Source: Acidimicrobiaceae bacterium
Lineage (GTDB): Bacteria > Actinomycetota > Acidimicrobiia > Acidimicrobiales > RAAP-2
Assembly: GCA_025463285.1 (NCBI GenBank)
Contig: JAOBWI010000043.1
Location: forward strand, 1-50,017
Direction: 5' to 3'
Length of the DNA: 50,017 bases
The notes under the pieces are model-generated. The model saw nothing but the letters and a program-made list of their open reading frames with translations. It had not been told where the DNA came from and ran no database searches. This document shows, piece after piece, positions 8,610 through 17,225 of the stretch. The translations under genes and the position numbers were made by a program. How positions within the stretch are numbered: the stretch's first letter is position 1; every line of letters begins with the position of its first letter.

Positions 8610-9478
8610 CGAACCGACACTCCGGCTCGCCACGGCAACGCGAGCTTCTCAATCACGCGCACGAGCAGATCGGCGCTCAGACCTAGGGCGGCGTAGATAA
8701 TGACGCCGCAGAACACGATGTTCGTCTGTTGGAACTGCTGAGCCTGGTTGATGAGATAGCCAATACCGCCGGTCGACGCTATCGTCTCCGCTCCGACGAG
8801 TGCGAGCACGGAGATACCGAGTGAAAAACGAAGACCAGTGAGGAGTCCTGGCAGCGACAGCGGAAAGATCACTTCACGTACTAGCGGAATGCCGCGAAGG
8901 CCGTAGGAGCGAGCGGCCTCGACGACCTTGCGATCGACGTTGCGCATCGCCGCAGCGGTGTTGATGTACATCGGGAAGGTCGTCGCCAACGAGATCAGCG
9001 CGACCTTCGGTAGCTCCCCGATGCCCATCCACACGACAAACAGAGGAATGAGAGCGAGAAACGGAATCGTGCGAAGCATCTGCAGCGGCGCGTCAAAGAG
9101 TTCCTCGCCGATCCTGGAAAGCCCCGACATGAGACCGAGTGCAAACCCTAGTGTGACACCAATCGACAGTCCAAAGCCAGCCAGCAATAGCGAGTCACCA
9201 ATCTGACCCCAGAGATCATGAGAGAACAGCGTGCCGAAGGTCTTCACGACCGCGTAAGGCGTGGGCAGTGAGCCGGTCGGCAGCCAATTGGCTCTCGCTA
9301 GCGCCCACCAGAGGAGTAAGAGGAGTAGCGGCGAAAGAACTCGTAGGCCCAGCGAATGCGAGCGCGTACGAGAACGCGAGCGAAGAACCTTAGGCGTGAC
9401 CAGTTCAATCAATGAAGACGTGTCATGGACCTCCTTGGAGCCGATGACGTCACTGTGGTGTACTTCAACTCTGGACAC
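8606..9478 (-). CDS. ABC transporter permease (SsuC/TauC-like)
   Basis: About 290 residues. After a basic N-terminal segment come six hydrophobic helices, with the cytoplasmic EAA loop EAARSYGLRGIPLVREVIFP that contacts the ATPase. The pattern matches the permease of nitrate/sulfonate/taurine importers. Two GTG starts are possible: 9526, without a ribosome binding site, and 9478, with GAGGAG eight bases upstream; I favour 9478. First gene of the five-gene sulfur operon; a perfect TATAAT lies at 9556-9561 upstream. Confidence 0.88.
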   Translation of the reverse strand: MSRVEVHHSDVIGSKEVHDTSSLIELVTPKVLRSRSRTRSHSLGLRVLSPLLLLLLWWALARANWLPTGSLPTPYAVVKTFGTLFSHDLWGQIGDSLLLAGFGLSIGVTLGFALGLMSGLSRIGEELFDAPLQMLRTIPFLALIPLFVVWMGIGELPKVALISLATTFPMYINTAAAMRNVDRKVVEAARSYGLRGIPLVREVIFPLSLPGLLTGLRFSLGISVLALVGAETIASTGGIGYLINQAQQFQQTNIVFCGVIIYAALGLSADLLVRVIEKLALPWRAGVSVR

Positions 9479-9555
9479 GAATCCGACTCCTCGTCGATCA
9501 TCCACTGCGAGTCGCCACGTTGGCACTCGAGCAATACATTACTATTTCACTCGTA

Positions 9556-9561
9556 ATTATA
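9556..9561 (-). promoter_or_regulatory. Putative -10 box of the sulfate-ester operon
   Basis: A consensus TATAAT on the minus strand about 80 bases before the favoured permease start, in an AT-rich patch. No clear -35 hexamer at 16-18 bases, so an activator may be needed. Regulation by sulfur supply is inference. Confidence 0.4.
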
Positions 9562-9904
9562 GGTTATTGGAATGAACCATAGATGATGGAGTGAGCAGAT
9601 GTCAAGCATCTCAACGCAATGACGAACGAATAGCTATTGTGGCAATGCGGGCGAGGACTTCTCGTGGGATATGGAAGGACCACAAATTTCGCGCTCACTT
9701 GGCACACTTCAAACTCACCCTGGTCGCACTATCGAATGGTGGTCGCGTCACCCATCTCAGGCAATAGGTTCGTCAACCAACTGAGGTGCCAACAATCGAC
9801 CCAACAAATCGTTGGTGGGTCTATGGAATCCTGAATGTGGAGTATCCAATGGCAATTATTGGCCGTCGTCGTTGGACTCGGAACTTGATATTTTGAGGCG
9901 GGGA
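9562..9904. other. Intergenic region with a GACCCA/TGGGTC inverted repeat
   Basis: About 340 bp between the permease promoter and the acyl-CoA dehydrogenase end, AT-richer than its surroundings. At 9798-9821 lies an inverted GACCCA and TGGGTC pair with a 12-base centre, the same hexamers found at 3704-3777. An alternative short hairpin CCAAC/GTTGG is nested in it. No T-run follows, so it is not a clear terminator. No gene is convincing here. Confidence 0.35.
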
Positions 9905-11119
9905 TTACCTAATGTGCACGCCGGAGATGGCACGCGCAATGATGAGACGTTGGATCTCAGAAGTCCCCTCGAAGATCGTGTAGATCTTTGAGTCTCGGTG
10001 CCAGCGCTCTACGGGGTAGTCGCGCACGTAGCCGTACCCACCCAGAATTTGGATCGCCTCTTCCGTGACCCTGACCGCGGTCTCGCCCGCGAAGAGTTTG
10101 GACATGGAACCCTCGCCACTAGTAAAGGGCTTTCGCGTCGCGGCCATCCAACTGGCTCGCCAGATCAGCAGGCGTGAGGCGTCCACACTCGTCTTCATAT
10201 TGGCCAACTTAAAAGCGATGGCCTGATTCTCAATGATGAGGCGACCGAACTGTTTGCGCTCTTTGGCGTAGTCCAGCGCGTACTCGTACGCCGCACGCGC
10301 GATGCCCAGGGCCTGCGCGCCGACGGCCGGTCGGGTGGCTTCGAACGTGGCCATGGCCGCTTGGCTGGAGGCTCGCCTTCCTTCGCGAACCCGCGCCAAC
10401 TTTTCGTCCAGCTTTTCCTTTCCTCCGAGCAGACATGACCCGGGCACTCGACAGTCCTCCAGAACCACTTCGGCCGTGTGACTCGCACGAATGCCCATCT
10501 TCTTGAACTTCTGCCCCATGCTGAGACCGGAAGTTCCTTCCGGCACGATGAACGAGGCCTGGCCTCGACTACCGAGTTTGGGATCGACCGACGCCACGAT
10601 GACGTGGACGTTGGCGATGCCTCCATTGGTGATCCAGGTCTTGGTCCCATTCAAGATCCACTCGTCTTTTGCTTCGTCGTAGAGGGCCCTCGTGCGAAGC
10701 GACGAGACGTCGCTGCCGGCGTCGGGCTCCGTGACGGCAAAAGCGGCCAGTTTGATGTCGTCGGGTGTGCCGTAGCATCGAGGCACCCACTCCATCTGCT
10801 GCTCGGGCGTGCCGTTAGAGACAATGGCCGCGACGCCCAGGGTCGTCCCCATGAGCGACATGCAGAGTCCCGCGTCGCCCCAGGCCAGCTCTTCTAGGAC
10901 AATCATCATCGACAGGCCGGTCGGGTCGCGAATGGCGTTCATAATGAAGTCGAGACCGTACACGCCTAACTTGGCGGCCTCTTGAATGAAGGGCCAGGGA
11001 GTCTCTTCTCTCTCGTCCCACTCCGCCGCGATCGGACGCATCTCCTTCTCGGCGAAACCGTGCACCCAGTCGCGCAGCGTGATCTGGTCGTCGTTGAGGT
11101 CCATCGAAAAGTCGCTCAT
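9905..11119 (-). CDS. Acyl-CoA dehydrogenase
   Basis: 404 residues, the usual length for the family. The N-terminal helical domain, the middle beta domain ([11 protein letters not shown], then a KTWITNGG substrate/FAD-binding strand) and the C-terminal four-helix domain ([20 protein letters not shown], then [11 protein letters not shown] with the catalytic Glu) are all present. It oxidises acyl-CoA thioesters to enoyl-CoA with FAD, passing electrons to ETF. Chain length cannot be read; the motif set resembles short/medium-chain or glutaryl-type enzymes. A perfect 16-bp palindrome lies 22 bp upstream and suggests repression by a TetR-type regulator. A fossil of the same gene type lies at 3573-3653. 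Confidence 0.93.
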   Translation of the reverse strand: MSDFSMDLNDDQITLRDWVHGFAEKEMRPIAAEWDEREETPWPFIQEAAKLGVYGLDFIMNAIRDPTGLSMMIVLEELAWGDAGLCMSLMGTTLGVAAIVSNGTPEQQMEWVPRCYGTPDDIKLAAFAVTEPDAGSDVSSLRTRALYDEAKDEWILNGTKTWITNGGIANVHVIVASVDPKLGSRGQASFIVPEGTSGLSMGQKFKKMGIRASHTAEVVLEDCRVPGSCLLGGKEKLDEKLARVREGRRASSQAAMATFEATRPAVGAQALGIARAAYEYALDYAKERKQFGRLIIENQAIAFKLANMKTSVDASRLLIWRASWMAATRKPFTSGEGSMSKLFAGETAVRVTEEAIQILGGYGYVRDYPVERWHRDSKIYTIFEGTSEIQRLIIARAISGVHIR

Positions 11120-11140
11120 GCCTACACCTTGCGTCGAGGG

Positions 11141-11156
11141 GTTACTGACCAGTAAC
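11141..11156. promoter_or_regulatory. Palindromic operator candidate upstream of acyl-CoA dehydrogenase
   Basis: GTTACTGACCAGTAAC: 7-bp perfect arms GTTACTG/CAGTAAC around a 2-bp centre. TTAC-type palindromes upstream of acyl-CoA dehydrogenases are commonly bound by TetR-family fatty-acid regulators. It lies where a promoter is expected. Confidence 0.5.
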
Positions 11157-11191
11157 TAAACGTACCGTAGAACACGTTCGCGTCACAAAAG

Positions 11192-11223
11192 GAAGAACCG
11201 CCGCCTAGAGGCGGCGGTTCTTC
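11192..11223 (-). terminator. Strong terminator hairpin after the cold-shock gene
   Basis: A perfect 15-bp stem, GAAGAACCGCCGCCT with its complement, and a two-base centre (in practice a small loop). On the minus strand it is followed by CTTTTG. It closes the csp transcript 16 bp after its stop and may insulate the acyl-CoA dehydrogenase promoter. Confidence 0.85.
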
Positions 11224-11238
11224 TCTGAAGAGTGTTGG

Positions 11239-11439
11239 TTAGTTGAGAACGACGCGCTTGGCCAAAGGACCGCGGTCGCCGGGCTCGATGTCGAACTCGA
11301 CCGCCTGACCTTCAACGAGCGTCTTTCGCCCATCACCTTGAATCTCCGAGTAGTGAACAAAGACGTCAGGTTGCCCATCAACAGCGATGAATCCCCAGCC
11401 CTTTTCGTCGTTGAACCACTTGACGGTTCCTGCAGCCAC
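11239..11439 (-). CDS. csp: Cold-shock protein (CspA family)
   Basis: 66 residues, a single OB-fold cold-shock domain. Both RNA-binding motifs are clear: GWGFIAV (RNP1, usually KGFGFI) and VFVHYSEI (RNP2). It binds single-stranded RNA/DNA and melts mRNA structure. The GTG start has GGAGG six bases upstream; an untranslated leader of up to about 100 bp separates it from cysS, as is usual for csp genes, and a strong terminator follows. The RNP1 Phe-to-Trp substitution is seen in many actinobacterial Csps. Confidence 0.95.
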   Translation of the reverse strand: MAAGTVKWFNDEKGWGFIAVDGQPDVFVHYSEIQGDGRKTLVEGQAVEFDIEPGDRGPLAKRVVLN

Positions 11440-11550
11440 TGTGGGCCTCCTTGATTACTTTTACTTCCGGAACTCCGGTTTTGGGAGGGAACCACAACGG
11501 CAACCTCAGTCTCAACGCTACTTGGTGAGAGGCGGCGCTCACAAGGGGAA

Positions 11551-12942
11551 TTATGGCTTGCGAATGAGTGTTCCTGAGGGTCCATCCTCGACGATCCAGC
11601 CTCGCTTCACTAGTTCCTCACGCAAGCGGTCGGCCTCGCTCCAGTTCCTTGCGCTTCGCGCGGCGTCGCGCTCGGCCACGAGGGCCTCGCTCACTTCGTC
11701 CGCCACATCATTACGACCATGTAACGAAAGACCCATCCCTCCGAAGAGTGAGTTGACGCACTGAGCGAGGCGTCGAGCCGGCGCCTCACGACCCTCGTCT
11801 GCGGCCGCGTTGGCGACGCTTACAGCCTCAAACAGTTGAGCCATCGCCAGCGGAGTGTTGAGGTCGTCGTTCATCGCGGTGACGACGCGTTCGTAGAGCT
11901 CAAGCCCTTCGCCTTCCCAGGCGCGTACGCTCGCGATCTCGAAGGCCTCTCCGCCCAACACCGGAAGTGAGAAGCGTCGCGCGAACGTATCAATACGTTC
12001 CAAGGCGCGTTCGGCGTCGGCGATGGTGGACGGCGTGACTTCGATGGGTGAACGGTAGTGCGAGCGAAGAACGAGGAGCCGGTACGCGCGAGGGTCGGTG
12101 CGGGCAAGTAAGTCGGTCAGCGAGGTGAAGTTGTTGAGCGAGGTGCTCATCTTCACGCCGTTCACCATGACCCATCCGTTATGCCCCCAGTGACGAGCGA
12201 ACGGCAACTGCGCCGCCTCGGCCTGGGCGCGCTCGTTCTCGTGGTGAGGAAACTTAAGGTCGAGACCTCCGCAGTGCAGGTCGAAGCCTTCGCCCAAGAG
12301 ATCGAGCGACATCACCACGCACTCGGTGTGCCAGCCGGGACGACCTTCGCCGAAGGGCGCGGGCCAGCGTGGCTCGCCGGGCTTGGCGTTCTTCCACAGG
12401 GCGAAATCGAGGGGTGAGCGTTTTTCGTCATTGACCTCGACCCGCTCGCCGGCTCGCAAGGTGTCCAGTGCCTGTCCGGCCAAGAGGCCGTAGTCCGGCA
12501 CCGTCGAGACGTCAAAGTAGACGCCGTCACTGGTCACGTAGGCGACATCGCGTTCCAAAAAGGCCGAGATCAACTCCACCATGTCGGCCACGTAGTCGGT
12601 GGCGTGAGGCGTGTCGTCCGGTTCTTTGACGCCCAGGAGCGCCATCGCGTCCCACCACTCCGCTTCGTACTGTGTGACGACGTCGATGTCGCTGCGGCCT
12701 TCGTTATTCGCTCGCGCGATGATCTTGTCGTCAATGTCGGTGATATTTGAGACGTAGTGGACGTTCAGTCCTTGAAAGGTGAACCACCGTCGCGCCACAT
12801 CCCAGACGAGGGTGAAACGACCGTGACCGAGGTGGGGAAGATTGTCGACCGTCGGGCCACAGACGTACATCGACACCTGGCCCGGTGTGCGCAAGGAGAG
12901 GTCTCGTACCTCGCCGCGCGCCGTGTCGAAGAGGCGAATCAC
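11551..12942 (-). CDS. cysS: Cysteinyl-tRNA synthetase
   Basis: 463 residues, full length. Class I motifs: the HIGH equivalent PHLGHGRF at about 35, and KMSTS in [12 protein letters not shown] at about 265. Zinc ligands are present: Cys in [10 protein letters not shown], Cys in WHTECVVM, then [15 protein letters not shown]. The C-terminal anticodon domain ends with [14 protein letters not shown]-like helix and DGPSGT. It charges tRNA-Cys. The GTG start has no Shine-Dalgarno but TAGTTT six bases upstream, indicating a leaderless mRNA. It diverges from valS with only 20 bp between the start codons. Confidence 0.95.
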   Translation of the reverse strand: MIRLFDTARGEVRDLSLRTPGQVSMYVCGPTVDNLPHLGHGRFTLVWDVARRWFTFQGLNVHYVSNITDIDDKIIARANNEGRSDIDVVTQYEAEWWDAMALLGVKEPDDTPHATDYVADMVELISAFLERDVAYVTSDGVYFDVSTVPDYGLLAGQALDTLRAGERVEVNDEKRSPLDFALWKNAKPGEPRWPAPFGEGRPGWHTECVVMSLDLLGEGFDLHCGGLDLKFPHHENERAQAEAAQLPFARHWGHNGWVMVNGVKMSTSLNNFTSLTDLLARTDPRAYRLLVLRSHYRSPIEVTPSTIADAERALERIDTFARRFSLPVLGGEAFEIASVRAWEGEGLELYERVVTAMNDDLNTPLAMAQLFEAVSVANAAADEGREAPARRLAQCVNSLFGGMGLSLHGRNDVADEVSEALVAERDAARSARNWSEADRLREELVKRGWIVEDGPSGTLIRKP

Positions 12943-12962
12943 TGTTCTAAACTACGCCAACC
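12943..12962. promoter_or_regulatory. Overlapping divergent leaderless promoters of cysS and valS
   Basis: The whole gap between two start codons is 20 bp. The plus strand has TAAACT at 12948-12953, nine bases before the valS ATG; the minus strand has TAGTTT (complement of 12949-12954), six bases before the cysS GTG. The two -10 boxes share five base pairs, and neither gene has a ribosome binding site. Polymerases should compete for the same DNA. Confidence 0.55.
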
Positions 12963-15533
12963 ATGTCTGTCGATTCGACGCCTCGTCGCTACCACGTCCC
13001 CGAAAAGCCCACCGTTGACGGACTCGAAGCGCTCTGGACGCGGCGCTGGGATGAAGAGGCGACCTACCGCTTTAACCCCAGCGCCACGCGAGAGAGCGTC
13101 TACAGCATCGACACCCCGCCGCCCACCGTGTCAGGCGAGCTACACATCGGACACGTCTTTAGCTACACCCAGGGTGACGTGGTGGCGCGCTTTTGGCGCA
13201 TGCGGGGGCGCGACGTCTTCTATCCGATGGGCTGGGACGACAACGGACTGCCGACCGAGCGACGCGTCGAGAACTTCTACGGGGTGCGCTGTGACCCCAC
13301 GCTGCCCTACGACCCCGACTTCACCGCGCCCGAGAAGCCGGCCGACAAGAAGATCTCGATCTCGCGGCAGAACTTTGTGGAGCTGTGCCAACTCTTAACC
13401 GCCGTCGACGAGGTGGCCTTTAAGAACCTGTGGCGCCACCTGGGGATCAGCGTCGATTGGGACCTGGAGTACACCACCATCTCTCCCCTGGCCCGCGCCG
13501 TGTCCCAGCGAGGATTCTTGGAGAACCTGGCGCGCGACGAGGTCTACTCGAGCGTGGCCCCGACCTTGTGGGACGTCGACTTTCGTACCGCGGTCTCTCA
13601 GGCCGAACTCGAAGATCGCGAACGGCCCGGTACCTATCACCGCGTGGCCTTTGAACGTTCCGACGCTCAGGGCTTCGTCGAGATCGAGACCACGCGTCCC
13701 GAGATGCTCGCGAGCTGCGTCGCGCTGGTGGCTCATCCCGACGACGAGCGCTACCGCGACCTCGTCGGTTCGAGCGTCCTCACGCCTCTCTTTCGCGTCG
13801 AAGTTCCGATCGTCGCCCACGAACTGGCCGACCCTGACAAGGGATCGGGCATTGCCATGATCTGTACGTTCGGCGACACCACCGACGTCACCTGGTGGCG
13901 CGAACTGCAACTACCCACTCGGGCACTGATTGGTCGCGACGGCCGATTCCTGCCGGCCGATTTCTCGTCGGCCGAGTTCCCCTCTACCGAGCCCGACGAA
14001 GCCAACGACCAGTACGAGTCGATCGAAGGCGCGACGGTGAGTCAGGCGCGCGCCGCCGTGGTGGACGCCCTGCGAGCGGCTGACGCGCTTATTGGCGAAC
14101 CGCGCGACATCACTCACCAGGTCAAGTTCTACGAGAAGGGTGAACGCCCCCTCGAGATCGTGACCTCTCGTCAGTGGTTCGTCAAGACTTTGGAACACCG
14201 CGACGAGTTGCTCGCTCGCGGCGACGAGTTGCGTTGGCACCCCGGCTACATGAAACACCGCTACCGCTCCTGGGTGGAGGGCCTCAACCTCGACTGGAAT
14301 ATTTCTCGACAGCGATTCTTCGGGGTCCCGTTTCCCGTGTGGTACCCCATTGACGAGAAGGGTGAGGTCGACTTCGATCGCCCACTGCTGGCCGAGCTCG
14401 ATCGCCTTCCCGTTGATCCCTCCAGCGACGTGCCCACGGGGTACGTGGAGAGCCAGCGTGGTGCGCCCAAGGGATTCCTGGGCGACCCGGACGTTATGGA
14501 TACCTGGGCCACCAGCTCGCTCTCGCCCCAGATCGCCGGGCAGTGGGGCAGCGATCTCTACGACCACGTCTTTCCCATGGACGTCCGACTTCAGGCGCAT
14601 GAGATCATTCGCACCTGGCTCTTCTCGACGGTGGTGCGTAGTCACCTCCAGTCGCGCAGTCTGCCCTTTTCGAATGTCCTCATCTCGGGCTGGGTGCTCG
14701 ATCCCAACCGCAAGAAGCTCAGCAAGTCCTCGGGCAACGCCTCGACGCCGATGCCGCTGCTGGAGCAGTACGGCGCGGACGCCCTTCGCTACTGGGCGGC
14801 CTCGGGGCGACCAGGCACCGACACCGCGGTTGACGAAGCCCAGATGAAAATTGGTCGACGCCTCGCTATCAAGGTGCTGAACGCGTCGAAGTTTGTGCTG
14901 GGACGATTGGACCAGACGACTTCCCTCGGCCCCAATGACGTGACGACCCCGCTGGACCGAGACGTCCTAGCTTTGTTGGGCGCTCTAGTCGGCGAAGCAA
15001 CCTCGTCCTTCGAGAACTATGACTACGCGCGCGCGTTAGAGCGTACCGAAGCGTTCTTTTGGACCTTTTGTGACAACTACGTCGAACTCGTGAAAGCCCG
15101 TGCCTACGGCGAAGGGGACGACGCCACGGTGACCTCAGCGCGCGCCACCCTCAACCTCGCGCTCTCTGTCCTTCAGCGCCTGCTAGCTCCCTTCTTGCCG
15201 TTCGTGACCGAAGAGGTGTGGCACTGGTGGCACGACGACAGCGTCCACCTGGCCTCGTGGCCCTCTCTCGACGAGCTGGGACCGCTCAGTGTGAACCCCG
15301 GCTCGATCTACCAACCGGTCTGCGACGTCCTCGAAGCCCTTCGGCGAGAGAAGAGCACCGCCAAGCTCTCCCAGCGTGCGGGCGTCGCGCGTCTCGTGGT
15401 GAGTGGACCGGAGGAGTTCGCCAGCGCGATACGAGCCGGCGGCGCCGACCTCATCGCCGCCGGCAACGTGCACGAACTCGTCGCCGTGGACGCCACCGAA
15501 CTTCTGATCGACGTTACTCTCGACGAGAGTTAG
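12963..15533 (+). CDS. valS: Valyl-tRNA synthetase, DDNGLPTE (archaeal/rickettsial) subtype
   Basis: 856 residues. Class I HIGH motif GELHIGHVFSYTQGD at about 58 and KMSKS equivalent KKLSKSSGN at about 580. The segment MGWDDNGLPTERRVE, and an editing (CP1) domain with ETTRPEMLASC, identify ValRS of the type common in archaea, Rickettsia and some actinobacteria rather than the E. coli type, which reads GTDHAG at this place. The C-terminal anticodon domain is followed by a short tail; the long coiled-coil arm of E. coli ValRS seems reduced. The ATG has no Shine-Dalgarno and follows a -10-like TAAACT. Its stop overlaps the stop of the convergent esterase by 4 bp. Confidence 0.9.
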   Translation: MSVDSTPRRYHVPEKPTVDGLEALWTRRWDEEATYRFNPSATRESVYSIDTPPPTVSGELHIGHVFSYTQGDVVARFWRMRGRDVFYPMGWDDNGLPTERRVENFYGVRCDPTLPYDPDFTAPEKPADKKISISRQNFVELCQLLTAVDEVAFKNLWRHLGISVDWDLEYTTISPLARAVSQRGFLENLARDEVYSSVAPTLWDVDFRTAVSQAELEDRERPGTYHRVAFERSDAQGFVEIETTRPEMLASCVALVAHPDDERYRDLVGSSVLTPLFRVEVPIVAHELADPDKGSGIAMICTFGDTTDVTWWRELQLPTRALIGRDGRFLPADFSSAEFPSTEPDEANDQYESIEGATVSQARAAVVDALRAADALIGEPRDITHQVKFYEKGERPLEIVTSRQWFVKTLEHRDELLARGDELRWHPGYMKHRYRSWVEGLNLDWNISRQRFFGVPFPVWYPIDEKGEVDFDRPLLAELDRLPVDPSSDVPTGYVESQRGAPKGFLGDPDVMDTWATSSLSPQIAGQWGSDLYDHVFPMDVRLQAHEIIRTWLFSTVVRSHLQSRSLPFSNVLISGWVLDPNRKKLSKSSGNASTPMPLLEQYGADALRYWAASGRPGTDTAVDEAQMKIGRRLAIKVLNASKFVLGRLDQTTSLGPNDVTTPLDRDVLALLGALVGEATSSFENYDYARALERTEAFFWTFCDNYVELVKARAYGEGDDATVTSARATLNLALSVLQRLLAPFLPFVTEEVWHWWHDDSVHLASWPSLDELGPLSVNPGSIYQPVCDVLEALRREKSTAKLSQRAGVARLVVSGPEEFASAIRAGGADLIAAGNVHELVAVDATELLIDVTLDES

Positions 15534-17161
15534 ACGAGGACCTCGTCCGACGCGACGGCGCGCACAGTGACGCCATCGGCGTCAACTTCGTAATACGCGA
15601 ACTGATCCCAGCCGCGCGCCACACCCCTCGCGACGTCGCGGCCCACCGCGTGAAGCGCCACGCCCTTCTCGTCGGGCCACGTGTCGTAGATATCTCGACC
15701 AATCGACTCCAAAAACTCGAGACCCCGTCGGGTCAAGGACGCGCGAAACGCCAAGCGCCGCTCTTCGTTCACCCCTTCCTCGTAGCGCTGGGAGAAGGGA
15801 TTGTCCGAGGTCACGACGAAGAAGGGACCGGTGTCGCCGGCGACGTCCTGCGCGTCAAGCCACGTGTCGCGGGCGACTTGGATGCTCAGTCGGGTCGGCG
15901 GGACCTGATAGCTAGCCACCAGTGCGGGCGTCAGTTTCGGCCGCGCCAGGGTGACCGATTCGGCGAAGGCCACCGCCGCTCTCGTGGTGGCCGACGTGCG
16001 CGGACTGGCCGTTAAGTCGTAGGCGTGCTGCGTGAAAGGCAGTTCGATGTAGTACAGCGGCGCGAAGGCCACCTGACGAAATCTTGTCACGAAGGCGCGG
16101 GCCACGTTCACATCGACCAAGGTGTCGTTGATCCCCTGCACCACGAAGAACGGCGGTGAGTCGGGTCGAATGCGATCGTAGGGGGAGAGCGCTCGATAGA
16201 GGCCCTCGTTCTCGAGGAACGGCAGTTGCACCACGTGGCGTTCTAGGAGTCGAAGAAGACCCTTGCCCAGACCGCGCCAGTGCGTCTCGTCGCCCGTCAT
16301 CTCGAGAACGCCGTAGAACGACAGCGCACCCCGTAACGACCAGTCCTTCACCTCGCTCATCTCGGGAGGCCGCCACCGCGAATCGTCAGAACTGAGAGCT
16401 ACCAACGACGCCAGATGCCCCCCGGCCGACGCACCGGCCACGACCACGCGGTCGGGGTCCCCACCGTAGGTGGCGACGTTCTTCTTAATCCACCCGAGTG
16501 CCCGAGTGACGTCTTCGATCTGGGCGGGCCACGGGTGGCGTGGCGCGAGACGGTAGTTAATGGTGACGACGATCCATCCCCGGCGTACGAACTCGTGGAG
16601 CATCGGGCGACCTTGCTCGCGTTTGTCGCCGAAGGTCCAGGCGCCACCGTGGACGTAGTAGATGACTGGAGCATTGGTGGGCGTCGTCGAGAGCCGCCAG
16701 ACGTCGAGGCGATGACGCAGCTGGGGGCCGTAGGGCACGTTGCGATGAAGTTGCATGTCGCGAGGATGAAAGGGAATCTGCAGAGCGGTGCGCCACCAAC
16801 TACCGAAGCGGTCCTCACGTGGTGTGGGTAATCGCAGCGGCCGATCGGGCGACTTCTCCATCGCGCGTCGAACGATCGTGCGCGACCAGAAGGTGATCAG
16901 CATCAAGGACAGGTTCTCAACCACCACGACGCCCGCGAGAGAGAACACCAGCGCGCTCAGCCAGTGCGTGGTCGGCCAGCCCCACCACCACAGCAGGCCC
17001 AACAACAGCCCCTCGAGAGCGATGCCCTGCCCCGCCAGTTCGCCGGCCGCCCACCCGACGGGATACGCGAGGGCCGCGAAGAGTCCAGCGCGGCCCGGGC
17101 GAAGCGCGGTGGCCGCCGACAACGCCAAAAAGGCGCTGATGAGCGCGACGAAATAAGCCAT
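15530..17161 (-). CDS. Membrane-anchored alpha/beta hydrolase with C-terminal DUF3293-like domain
   Basis: 543 residues in three parts. Residues 1-95 hold about four hydrophobic segments. Residues about 140-405 are an alpha/beta hydrolase of the hormone-sensitive-lipase/BD-FAE type: oxyanion motif HGGAW at 171-175, nucleophile GASAGGH (Ser245), acid Asp346 and His379 in TQHAYD. Residues about 420-525 resemble a DUF3293 domain: VTSDNPFS, then NEERR, a DTWPDEKG segment and GWDQFAYYEV. That domain normally occurs alone. Substrates are probably carboxyl esters; the role of the extra domain is unknown. Converges on valS with overlapping stops. Confidence 0.75.
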   Translation of the reverse strand: MAYFVALISAFLALSAATALRPGRAGLFAALAYPVGWAAGELAGQGIALEGLLLGLLWWWGWPTTHWLSALVFSLAGVVVVENLSLMLITFWSRTIVRRAMEKSPDRPLRLPTPREDRFGSWWRTALQIPFHPRDMQLHRNVPYGPQLRHRLDVWRLSTTPTNAPVIYYVHGGAWTFGDKREQGRPMLHEFVRRGWIVVTINYRLAPRHPWPAQIEDVTRALGWIKKNVATYGGDPDRVVVAGASAGGHLASLVALSSDDSRWRPPEMSEVKDWSLRGALSFYGVLEMTGDETHWRGLGKGLLRLLERHVVQLPFLENEGLYRALSPYDRIRPDSPPFFVVQGINDTLVDVNVARAFVTRFRQVAFAPLYYIELPFTQHAYDLTASPRTSATTRAAVAFAESVTLARPKLTPALVASYQVPPTRLSIQVARDTWLDAQDVAGDTGPFFVVTSDNPFSQRYEEGVNEERRLAFRASLTRRGLEFLESIGRDIYDTWPDEKGVALHAVGRDVARGVARGWDQFAYYEVDADGVTVRAVASDEVLV

Positions 17162-17225
17162 CCGTTCATTCTGCCGCTCGCCACGTCACCTCGGCGCCAG
17201 AATCGACACCGGTAGGCTCGCTCTC

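Noticed and set aside
9637-9834. Short plus-strand frame between the sulfur operon and acyl-CoA dehydrogenase
   Set aside because: No ribosome binding site or recognisable sequence, and it crosses the inverted repeat at 9798-9821.
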